Shown here piece by piece: positions 1 to 6,612 of a DNA stretch of 16,728 nucleotides. The notes beneath the pieces are model-generated. The model was not told the DNA's origin. It saw only the letters and a list, made by a program, of their open reading frames with translations, and searched no databases. Made by a program: the position numbers and the translations under genes. Position 1 is the stretch's first letter, and every line of letters starts with the position of its first letter. The stretch comes from Myxococcales bacterium (GTDB lineage Bacteria > Desulfobacterota_B > Binatia > UBA1149 > SPBQ01): NCBI GenBank assembly GCA_004525875.1, contig SPBQ01000008.1, positions 1-16,728 of the forward strand, read 5' to 3'.

Positions 1-2
1 CT

Positions 3-242
3 GCCGGGCTAGCGGTGGCCGTGGCGCCGTTGCCGCTTGTCTACGCCGTCGGCGCCTGGGTTCTGGGCATGGTGTACGACGTGTTGAGCGCGCTCACGAC
101 CGAGAGCATGGCGGCGTGGGCGGTCGGCTCGTACGCGGCGCTGCTCGCGCTCGTCGTGGCGCTGGTCTGCGCGTCGATTCCGTTGCTCGTCGAGCGGACC
201 ATTCCTGCACTCGTGCAGGCCCCGCGGAGCTCGATCGCATGA
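3..242 (+). CDS. C-terminal part of an unidentified membrane protein (5' end outside window)
   Basis: The frame is open from the left edge to a TGA at 240-242, so the true start lies upstream of the window. About 79 residues are visible. Two strongly hydrophobic stretches are separated by a short polar segment (VLSALTTES) and followed by a basic tail ending PRSSIA. This looks like the last two membrane helices of an integral membrane protein. The stop overlaps the start of the next gene (ATGA at 239-242), so the two are probably co-transcribed and translationally coupled. I do not recognise the family from this fragment. Coding status is supported by the uninterrupted frame, the membrane-protein composition and the coupling. 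Confidence 0.6.
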   Translation, partial: AGLAVAVAPLPLVYAVGAWVLGMVYDVLSALTTESMAAWAVGSYAALLALVVALVCASIPLLVERTIPALVQAPRSSIA

Positions 243-634
243 GTCACGAGTCCGAACCGATCGGCGGCCGTATTGGCCAGGACGAGGACTGGAAGAGCTG
301 TCCGTACTGCGCCGAGCGAATCCGTGCCGCCGCGATCAAGTGCCGCTACTGCGCTAGCCGCGTCGGTGCCGGCGCGCTCGGGGGGGAGTGGTATCGCCTC
401 CGCAGCGGCCGGATGCTGGCGGGTGTCTGCGCGGGGCTTGCAGAGAACTTCGGCGTATCGGTCACCGCGCTGCGACTCGGCCTCGTGGTTCTCACGATGA
501 TCGGCTTCGGTTGGGGGATTCCCGTTTACCTGCTGCTTTGGGTTATCATGCCGCTAAAGGACGGCGGCATGGCCGTCGGTACCGACAATTCCGCGGGCGG
601 CGGGCAGCAGACACCACCAGGAGCGTCGTCTTGA
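239..634 (+). CDS. Zinc-ribbon / PspC-domain membrane protein
   Basis: The protein has 131 residues. The ATG at 239 overlaps the previous stop by 4 bases and has GGAG at 226-229. Residues 21-38 form a small zinc ribbon, CPYC and CRYC (Cys21, Cys24, Cys35, Cys38), of the type often put in front of membrane domains. Residues about 51-107 match the PspC pattern: a polar start (YRLRSGRMLAGVCAGLAENFG) followed by one long hydrophobic segment with GWGIPVYLLLWVIMP. The tail is Gly/Gln/Ser-rich and probably disordered. PspC proteins sit in the inner membrane and in enterobacteria help sense envelope stress. No pspA, pspB or pspF-type partner is next to it here, so a phage-shock role is only possible. 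The ribbon probably faces the cytoplasm and binds a partner. Confidence 0.85.
   Translation: MSHESEPIGGRIGQDEDWKSCPYCAERIRAAAIKCRYCASRVGAGALGGEWYRLRSGRMLAGVCAGLAENFGVSVTALRLGLVVLTMIGFGWGIPVYLLLWVIMPLKDGGMAVGTDNSAGGGQQTPPGASS
619..623 (+). promoter_or_regulatory. Ribosome binding site that selects a TTG start at 631
   Basis: AGGAG lies 7 bases before TTG 631, which overlaps the preceding stop (TTGA, 631-634). No ATG or GTG fits as well, and the reading frame further upstream is only the shadow of the PspC gene. The site therefore decides the start of the ferritin-like gene. Confidence 0.7.
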
Positions 635-1722
635 AATATCCCCAGCGTAATCCCTTGCCGCTTCCGGCCAGCGGCCCCACCGAGGCCATCAGGTCCACCT
701 TCGACTCCACCTTCGACTGGGAGTACGCGCTCGACCGCGAGGAGCTTCTGTCGCTCTACGAGAAGGGCAAGGCCCGGAGCTGGAACGCGTCGGACTTGGA
801 CTGGTCGATCGACGTCGACATCGTGCGTATGGCCAGCGAGATCACGGATGCCGGCGGCCACCACGTCATGAATCAGCTACTCGACCCGCCCCAGACGCTG
901 ACACCCGAGGCGACCGTCGCGATGCAGCTCAACATGAACGCGTGGATGCTCTCCCAGTTCCTGCACGGTGAGCAGGGTGCGCTCGTGGCCACGGCGAAGC
1001 TCGTGATGGCCGCCCCGCTCGAGGAAGCGAAGTGGTACGCGGCCAACCAGGTGCAGGACGAGGCCCGCCCCGTCGAGGTGTACCACCGCTACCTGACCGA
1101 GAAGCTCGGCATCTCGTTCGAAGTGAACCGGCACCTGCAAGTCTTGCTCGACGACATCATCTCGGACTCGCGCTGGGATATGACCTATCTTGGCATGCAG
1201 ATCATGGTCGAGGGTCTCGCGCTCGCGGCGTTCGGAATGATGAAGGCCCAGATGCCGAATGAACCGCTCATCCAGGACATCACCGGAAGGATCATGCAGG
1301 ACGAGTCCCGTCATGTGGCGTTCGGCGTGCTCTCGCTCGAGAACATCTACCGCTACGAGCTCACCGAGGCGGAGCTTCGCGAGCGCGAGGAGTTCGTCAT
1401 CGAGGCGACGCATCTTATGCGTGACCGTCTGCTCATGGAGCAGGTGTTCGAGCGCATGGGCTGGGACGTGCCGATGTGGGTCGGCTGGGCCAAGCGCACG
1501 CCCTTCATGCTCGCGTTCCGACAGATGCTGTTCTCCAAGATCGTGCCGAACTTGAAGCGGCTCGGCCTGCTCACGCCGCGCGTGCGCGAGGAGTACGGCA
1601 AGATCGGCCTGCTGCAGTTCGAGTCGCTCAAGGATTCCACTGAAGACCCCGAGGTGCTGCCGCCCGAAGAGCTCGTCGCGCTCATCGCCTCGATCCAGGC
1701 CGGAGCGGCCGCGTTCGACTAG
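631..1722 (+). CDS. Ferritin-like diiron-carboxylate protein (R2/oxygenase-like)
   Basis: The protein has 363 residues and starts at TTG 631. It is a four-helix-bundle protein of the ferritin-like / ribonucleotide reductase R2-like superfamily, which normally binds two metal ions to activate O2. Candidate ligands are visible in order: Glu114 (HGEQ), Glu144 (DEARP), Glu194 (VEGLA), Glu225 and His228 (ESRH). The spacings Glu114-30-Glu144 and Glu194-31-Glu225 match the usual E...ExxH...E...ExxH plan. The first ExxH is broken: position 147 is Pro (CCC) where His is expected. A nearby EVYH (Glu149, His152) is the only candidate substitute. No R1 gene or reductase is adjacent, so ribonucleotide reduction is unlikely. 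An oxygenase/oxidase or a structural relative is more likely. The C-terminal 130 residues are helical and unassigned. It is coupled to the PspC gene. Confidence 0.8.
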   Translation: MKYPQRNPLPLPASGPTEAIRSTFDSTFDWEYALDREELLSLYEKGKARSWNASDLDWSIDVDIVRMASEITDAGGHHVMNQLLDPPQTLTPEATVAMQLNMNAWMLSQFLHGEQGALVATAKLVMAAPLEEAKWYAANQVQDEARPVEVYHRYLTEKLGISFEVNRHLQVLLDDIISDSRWDMTYLGMQIMVEGLALAAFGMMKAQMPNEPLIQDITGRIMQDESRHVAFGVLSLENIYRYELTEAELREREEFVIEATHLMRDRLLMEQVFERMGWDVPMWVGWAKRTPFMLAFRQMLFSKIVPNLKRLGLLTPRVREEYGKIGLLQFESLKDSTEDPEVLPPEELVALIASIQAGAAAFD

Positions 1723-1739
1723 TCGTCGGTCTGACGACC

Positions 1740-1844
1740 TCACCGGGCGAGTGGCGCCGCGCGAGCTTCGATGACTGCAAGGCGCTCCTCGCAGCCGAGT
1801 TCGTTGGCGACCGTCAGGATCTCGTAGGCGTGGCTCACCGTCAC
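1740..1844 (-). pseudogene. Possible short gene relic, antisense to its neighbours
   Basis: On the minus strand a 34-codon frame runs from a GTG at 1844 to TGA at 1740-1742. Its composition looks protein-like, with the helical segment HAYEILTVANELG followed by CEERLAVIEA. An in-frame stop lies 10 bases upstream (1854-1856), so only a fragment is possible. It sits alone in the 278-base gap between the ferritin-like gene and the next gene. It may be the decayed tail of a gene, or chance. I do not recognise the family. Confidence 0.2.
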
Positions 1845-2000
1845 GCCGTCGCGTCAGCGAGGGACCAGGCCGCGCGATGGGGTGCGGCGACTGCAGACGA
1901 TCCCGCATGCAGCGGCCGCGCACGCGCCGCGGGCTTTTCCCTGTGCGCGGATTCGCGTGCATCATGAACGGCTCGAATCTACGGATCGCCGGAGGAAACC

Positions 2001-2675
2001 ATGAAACGTATCGCGCTCGTCCCGACACTGATCGTCACGATCTTCCTTGCAGCACCGGTGTCGGCCCCGGCCGGCTTCTCCAACGTGGCCGTCACCACGC
2101 CGGTGCTCGATCTCATCGACGTGATCGTGCATCGCAGGGAAGTGATTGCGGTCGATCCGAGCGCCGCCGGCGGGACAAGGCGCGCACCGCTGATGGTGGG
2201 TGAGAAGGTCCTGTGGTCGGGAGCACGTGGAAAGGTTGCCCTCGTGGTCACCGACCGGCGCCTGCTCGGCATCACGACGGCGCACGGGGGTTGGCGCGCG
2301 TTGCGGTTCAAGGTTCACGAGTCGGAGCCCAAGGCCATTTTGCTCGGCGATCGCGTGGCGCTGGTACTCACCGGCATGCGTGCCATCGGTCTTTCGAGCG
2401 CCGGTAAGGGGTTTGCGGAGAGCCTCATCGGCACGACCGAGAGCCCCTACGACGTGGTCGTCGGCGACAACGTCGCCGCCTTCATCACGGACCGACGGGT
2501 GGTGGCTCTTTCGGGCTTCTTTCCGCACTTCGCGGAGCAGCAGATCGGTGTCCACGAGGACGTCGAATTCACGTCCACGCTGCCGAACTTCGTGAGCGTC
2601 GGTACGCGCGAGCGGATGCTGGTGTTTCGCGGAACGACGGGCGCCTGGCAGGCGGAGCGGGTCTCTCTGCACTGA
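2001..2675 (+). CDS. Secreted protein with four repeats of about 40 residues, function unknown
   Basis: The protein has 224 residues. ATG 2001 has a strong GGAGG at 1991-1995. Residues 1-22 form a signal peptide: Lys-Arg start, hydrophobic core, and likely cleavage near PVSAPA, so it should be exported. From about residue 78 the same unit recurs four times: VALVVTDRRLLGI (79), VALVLTGMRAIGL (119), VAAFITDRRVVAL (158) and VSVGTRERMLVFR (198). The core Thr falls at 84, 124, 163 and 202, a period of 39-40. Each unit reads as paired beta strands separated by a polar loop, as in beta-propeller blades or a similar solenoid. Four units would be few for a closed propeller, so it may pair with itself or a partner. 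I cannot assign a family. It is flanked by gaps and is probably transcribed alone. Confidence 0.75.
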   Translation: MKRIALVPTLIVTIFLAAPVSAPAGFSNVAVTTPVLDLIDVIVHRREVIAVDPSAAGGTRRAPLMVGEKVLWSGARGKVALVVTDRRLLGITTAHGGWRALRFKVHESEPKAILLGDRVALVLTGMRAIGLSSAGKGFAESLIGTTESPYDVVVGDNVAAFITDRRVVALSGFFPHFAEQQIGVHEDVEFTSTLPNFVSVGTRERMLVFRGTTGAWQAERVSLH

Positions 2676-2745
2676 GCGCAGGGGCAGCCTGTGGTGACAA
2701 CCGGGACCTGCCGCTAGAACGCCTTCCGGGAGGAATTCGAGCGAC

Positions 2746-3546
2746 GTGACTTATGCCGACATCCTGTTCGAGAACGAAGGTGACATCGCGTGGATCACCA
2801 TCAATCGCGAGGAGAACGGAAACGCATTCCGGATCGAAACCTGTCGGGAGATGATCGACGCGCTCGAGACGGCGCGCCGCGATCCGGACTGCCGCTCGAT
2901 CGTTCTGACCGGGGCGGGGGATCGCTTCTTCTGCCTCGGCGGCGATCATGATGCCGAGCACGGCGCGCATGGCGCTCACGACCAGCGCTTCCACTACGAC
3001 AGGGTATTCCCGGTCGTCGATCTCTATGACCTGATCGACAAGGTACCCAAGCCGGTCATAGCCATGGTCAACGGCTTCGCTGTGGGCGGGGGGAACGTTC
3101 TCGCGAACGTCTGCGACCTCACGATTGCTTCGAGCAAGGCCATATTCCGGCAGATCGGGCCGGGCATGGGCAGCTTCGATGCCGGCTTCGGGACCTGGTA
3201 CCTCGAGGAATCGGTCGGCCGCAAACGCGCCAAGGAGATCTGGTACCTCAACCGCAAGTACACGGCCGAGCAGGCCCGCGAGCTCGGTCTCGTCAACGAG
3301 GTCGTCGAGCCCGAGCGATTGCGCGCACGCACCATGGAGGTCTGCGCGGAGATCTCCGAGAAGGGCGCATTCGCCATCGCGGCGCTCAAGTCCGCCTTCC
3401 ACGCGCGTCACGCGGGTGCGCCAGGCCTCTCGCGCGTGGCTCTCGATATGCTGACGCCTCTCTACTACGCGAGCGCGGAGTCGAAGGAGCTGGCGCGGGC
3501 GTTCGAGGCGAAGCAATCGCCAGATAAGTCGAAGTTCTACCGCTAG
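2746..3546 (+). CDS. Crotonase-fold hydrolase, BadI/MenB-like (enoyl-CoA hydratase family)
   Basis: The protein has 266 residues. GTG 2746 is preceded by GGGAGGA at 2728-2734. It is a crotonase-superfamily enzyme acting on acyl-CoA. The oxyanion-hole signatures are FFCLGGD (61-67) and GFAVGGGNVLANVCDLTI (110-127). The segment QIGPGMGSFDAGFGTWYL (136-153) is characteristic of BadI (2-ketocyclohexanecarboxyl-CoA hydrolase, ring opening in benzoate degradation) and of MenB (naphthoate synthase), which perform reverse or forward Dieckmann-type C-C chemistry. REIWYL-like and SKFYR-like ends also fit those families. No men or bad genes are adjacent, so a ring-opening or C-C hydrolase role on an alicyclic acyl-CoA is more likely than menaquinone synthesis. 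The substrate is unknown. The MFS gene follows 3 bases after the stop, suggesting a shared transcript. Confidence 0.82.
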   Translation: MTYADILFENEGDIAWITINREENGNAFRIETCREMIDALETARRDPDCRSIVLTGAGDRFFCLGGDHDAEHGAHGAHDQRFHYDRVFPVVDLYDLIDKVPKPVIAMVNGFAVGGGNVLANVCDLTIASSKAIFRQIGPGMGSFDAGFGTWYLEESVGRKRAKEIWYLNRKYTAEQARELGLVNEVVEPERLRARTMEVCAEISEKGAFAIAALKSAFHARHAGAPGLSRVALDMLTPLYYASAESKELARAFEAKQSPDKSKFYR

Positions 3547-3549
3547 GCC

Positions 3550-4851
3550 GTGCCGGTGTCGGCCGAGGCTCGTCCCCCGACAGTCCGTGCTCCGCCCGCG
3601 GCCGCGGGCGGACGTCACTCAGCGTGGTACATGCTCGCCATGCTGACCGCGGTGAACATGGTCAACTGGGCCGACCGCAACGTCGTGCCGATCCTGTTCC
3701 CCGGCATCCGGCGCGAGCTCGCCCTGTCCGATACCGAGCTCGGGATGATCGGTGGCCTGGCGTTCTCGGCGATCTACGCGATCTCGTCGTTCGGGTTCGG
3801 TTACGGCGCCGACCGAACCGTGCGCCGTAACCTCATCCTGTTCGGATTGATCGTCTGGAGCGTGGCCACCGCTGCCGGCGGCTTCGCCCGTGGATTCTCG
3901 AGCCTGTTCGCCGCGCGGTTCTTCACCGGGATCGGTGAGGCGAGCCTGTATCCGGCCGCGATGTCGCTGATCGGGGAACGATTTCCGGCCGCTGCCCGGG
4001 GCCGGGCGATGGGTATCTTCGGCGCGGCGTCGGCCGTCGGCGGTGGGCTCGGCATAGGGCTCGGGGGGCCGCTGTCGGAGATGCTCGGATGGCGCCAGGT
4101 GTTCTTCCTCTACGGCGGCCTCGGCCTGCTGCTCGTGCCGCTGGTCATGAGCGTTGCCGAGAGGCGACGTCCGCGCCCGTCAGGGGCCGACGCGGACACA
4201 CTCGGTGTGCTCGGCGAGCTCGTTATGGACCGGCGACTACTGCTTCTCTGGATGTCGGGCATGATCATGATCGCCTCCGGCATCGGCTACGCGACGTGGG
4301 TACCGTCCTACTTCGTGCGCTTTCGTGCCATGGACGTCAGTCAGGCCGGGCTGTTCTTCGGCCTGGCGATGCTCGTGGGCGGCGTCGGTGGGGCCGTGCT
4401 CGGCGGGACGCTGGCCGATCGGTGTCGTCGTTCGGGCCGTGGCAGTGAGCTCGACGTGTCGATCGTCACGGCAGCGCTCGGAGCACCGCTGGCCGCGCTC
4501 ACACTGGTCGCGCAATGGGACCCGCTGTTCATGGCCGCCGGCGTGCTTGCGCCGATGGCCATCTTCGCTTACTTCCCGCCCATCCAGGCTGTAATTATCG
4601 ACATCGTACCGCCGCGCAGGCACGGGATCGCCTACGCCATCAACATCCTCTTCCTGGGCGGCGTCGGAACCGCGCTCGGGCCATTCCTCATCGGGTGGGT
4701 TTCGGACGCGACCGGAAGCCTGCGATCGGCGATGGCTCTGCCCGTGATCTGGATGGTGCTGGCGGCGCTACTGATGGAGCCGGCGAAGCGTGCGGTCGTT
4801 CGGCGCGCCCCCGGGCGAACGGAAGCTGGGATCGCCTCGGAGCCGTCGTGA
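3550..4851 (+). CDS. MFS transporter, Spinster-like
   Basis: The protein has 433 residues with about 12 hydrophobic segments, as expected for a major facilitator superfamily permease in the inner membrane. After a Pro/Ala-rich cytoplasmic N-terminus it reads NMVNWADRNVVPILFPGI (36-53), the first-helix pattern of the Spinster/sugar-phosphate-like MFS group. The loop 2-3 signature is GYGADRTVRRN (84-94), with the equivalent GGTLADRCRR (285-294) in the second half. The start is GTG 3550, 3 bases after the upstream stop. An in-frame ATG at 3630 would remove 26 residues and cannot be excluded because no clear Shine-Dalgarno precedes 3550. The substrate is unknown. Spinster relatives carry lipids or organic acids. 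Tight linkage to a CoA-ester hydrolase suggests an organic acid, by inference only. Confidence 0.85.
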   Translation: MPVSAEARPPTVRAPPAAAGGRHSAWYMLAMLTAVNMVNWADRNVVPILFPGIRRELALSDTELGMIGGLAFSAIYAISSFGFGYGADRTVRRNLILFGLIVWSVATAAGGFARGFSSLFAARFFTGIGEASLYPAAMSLIGERFPAAARGRAMGIFGAASAVGGGLGIGLGGPLSEMLGWRQVFFLYGGLGLLLVPLVMSVAERRRPRPSGADADTLGVLGELVMDRRLLLLWMSGMIMIASGIGYATWVPSYFVRFRAMDVSQAGLFFGLAMLVGGVGGAVLGGTLADRCRRSGRGSELDVSIVTAALGAPLAALTLVAQWDPLFMAAGVLAPMAIFAYFPPIQAVIIDIVPPRRHGIAYAINILFLGGVGTALGPFLIGWVSDATGSLRSAMALPVIWMVLAALLMEPAKRAVVRRAPGRTEAGIASEPS

Positions 4852-4894
4852 GTGCGATGCGGCGCGCGGCGACCGTCGTCGGACGGGAGCTCCG

Positions 4895-6484
4895 GTGGAC
4901 GGCTGGCTGACCGAGCTCGACGGCGACGCGCCGCTCGTCATCTACGCGCCGCACGGCGGCCGTCGGTCGCCCGACGCCGAACGGGGTGCCAGCGTCAACG
5001 ACCTGCACACCGACTCGATGGCGCTCGAGATCGCGCGGCGCCTGGCGGCGAGCGCGATCGTCAACCGAGGTCTGGATCGCAACGTCTCGGACCTGAACCG
5101 GATATCGACGCTCAAGACAGACGTTCGCGGCGTGCTCGAGCGACTGGAGTCGGCTGTTGCGCTCGCCACCCACGACGGTTGCCGCCAGGCGATCGTGCTG
5201 CTCGTCCATGGCTGGAACATCAGCGCGCCGTGGTGCGACGTCGGGGTCGGGCTGACCGAGTCCGGCGGCGAGCTCCGCGGACGCCACCCGACCGTGAGCC
5301 GGTCTGCTTACGAAAACTTCTGTCTGCCGTTGATCGAACGGCTGCATGCGGCGGGCCTCGGGGCGTCGACGGGCCACCGCTACGCCGCCAGTGGAGGTGA
5401 GAACGTCACGCAGCTCTTCAGCGGCCGCCACGCGGGAGATGACGAGCCGGTCGTGGCTCGCCTGTCGCGCCTGGCCGCATCGGGCATGATCGACGGCGTG
5501 CAGCTCGAGCTCGGGATTCCGCTCCGCTGGCCCGGACGATACCGGGACACGTTCATGGAAACCCTGTGCCGGCTGCTCGACGAAGAGATGCGAGCGCGTG
5601 CCGCCACCGCTCACGAAATCAACACGCGAAACGAATGGGCGCTGCCGCCGCGGCATATCGATCGACCGACCGAACGATCCGAGCACGGCTATGCCGTGCA
5701 GGCCGCGCTTGCCGACGGTAGCGGCCTGTTCCTCGGCGCCGAGCCGTCCGGTGCGCGGTCGATGGCTGCGCGCCTGTGCCTGGCGAGACCGGACGGCTCA
5801 ATGTTGCTGTTCGTGGCCGAAGGGCCGTGGGCCGGAGACGCCGGACGCTACGAGGTCGCCGGTCTCCGGTTCGCGGCCGCCGCTGCCGGTGCAGCGCCCG
5901 GTTTCGACGCCGACATCTCCTACCGCGGTCCCGTGGTCCGCTACGCGACGCATCGGGCGTTTCTCGATCTCGAGCGTGGGCTGGCAGGCGCGGAGGTTCA
6001 GGACGTCGAGGTCGACCTGCGCTACGAGCACCGCGGTGAGGGCTTCGGCTCGCTCGCGGGAGCGCTGCGTCTGGGCGGCGAGCTCCTCGAGATCGACTCT
6101 ACCGCCGTGTGTAGTCGTGGGTCGCGGCTCGACCCCGCGCCGCGCTCGCGGCTGCGCGTGTACATCACCGAGGAGCCGCACGGTCCTGCGGCGTTCGTGG
6201 CGGCGCCTGTTGGGGCCGAGCCGGCAGCGATCGGGCTCTCGGACGACGGTCGGCGGATCGCGTGGAACAGCGCCGGGGATGGAAGCAGTGGGGAATGCGC
6301 GGTGCTCGACGGCCGCGTCGTCGCACGCGTACCGGTCTACCGGACGCTGCCCGATGGATCGGCCATCCGCGTTACCTTCGGCGTGGCCGTGTTCGATGTG
6401 CTGGACGTGATCGACGGCAACGCATCACCGAGCCGCGGGCTCTTCGAGCAGGTAGAAATCCTCGGTCCCGCTGCTGCGGTCTAG
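4895..6484 (+). CDS. Two-part protein: N-formylglutamate amidohydrolase-like head and beta-rich C-terminal half
   Basis: The protein has 529 residues. GTG 4895 is chosen because of GGGAG at 4885-4889 and because the frame further upstream lies in the MFS gene. Residues 1-240 resemble the N-formylglutamate amidohydrolase family (Zn-dependent, related to M14 peptidases): APHGGRRSP (18-26), DLHTDSM (36-42), NRGLDRNVSDLNR (57-69), VLLVHGWN (101-108) and VQLELGIPLRW (202-212). His20, the NR..DLNR segment, His105 and Glu205 are candidate metal or substrate residues. Residues about 260-529 are beta-rich, with no signal peptide or helices. They vaguely resemble the paired lipocalin-like barrels of CrtC/AttH proteins (GRYEVAGLRF at 317-326, GSLAGALRLGGELLEID at 385-401). 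This second assignment is from memory and weak. The family's usual length is about 260-300 residues, so the tail is a real extension. Confidence 0.7.
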   Translation: MDGWLTELDGDAPLVIYAPHGGRRSPDAERGASVNDLHTDSMALEIARRLAASAIVNRGLDRNVSDLNRISTLKTDVRGVLERLESAVALATHDGCRQAIVLLVHGWNISAPWCDVGVGLTESGGELRGRHPTVSRSAYENFCLPLIERLHAAGLGASTGHRYAASGGENVTQLFSGRHAGDDEPVVARLSRLAASGMIDGVQLELGIPLRWPGRYRDTFMETLCRLLDEEMRARAATAHEINTRNEWALPPRHIDRPTERSEHGYAVQAALADGSGLFLGAEPSGARSMAARLCLARPDGSMLLFVAEGPWAGDAGRYEVAGLRFAAAAAGAAPGFDADISYRGPVVRYATHRAFLDLERGLAGAEVQDVEVDLRYEHRGEGFGSLAGALRLGGELLEIDSTAVCSRGSRLDPAPRSRLRVYITEEPHGPAAFVAAPVGAEPAAIGLSDDGRRIAWNSAGDGSSGECAVLDGRVVARVPVYRTLPDGSAIRVTFGVAVFDVLDVIDGNASPSRGLFEQVEILGPAAAV

Positions 6485-6511
6485 GCCCCGGGCTGAGGAA
6501 AAGCCTCCATC

Positions 6512-6540
6512 TTTCGCGCAGGGCCGCCGACCTCTATACT
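6512..6540 (+). promoter_or_regulatory. Candidate sigma-70-type promoter for the patatin gene
   Basis: TATACT at 6535-6540 matches five of six bases of TATAAT. TTTCGC at 6512-6517 lies 17 bases upstream but is a poor -35. It sits in a 128-base gap between two co-directional genes, so it may give the patatin gene its own transcript. This is a weak candidate with no further support. Confidence 0.25.
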
Positions 6541-6612
6541 GACGGGACGGCCGCTAAGCCGAGCGGTGCCGTGCAGATGAGCCTCGCCGTCGGGACGAGG
6601 GCGGGGGTGGAT

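Noticed and set aside
2694..2720. GTGACA / TAGAAC as a promoter for the BadI-like gene
   Set aside because: The spacing is only 15 bases and the -10 matches four of six, so it is no better than chance.
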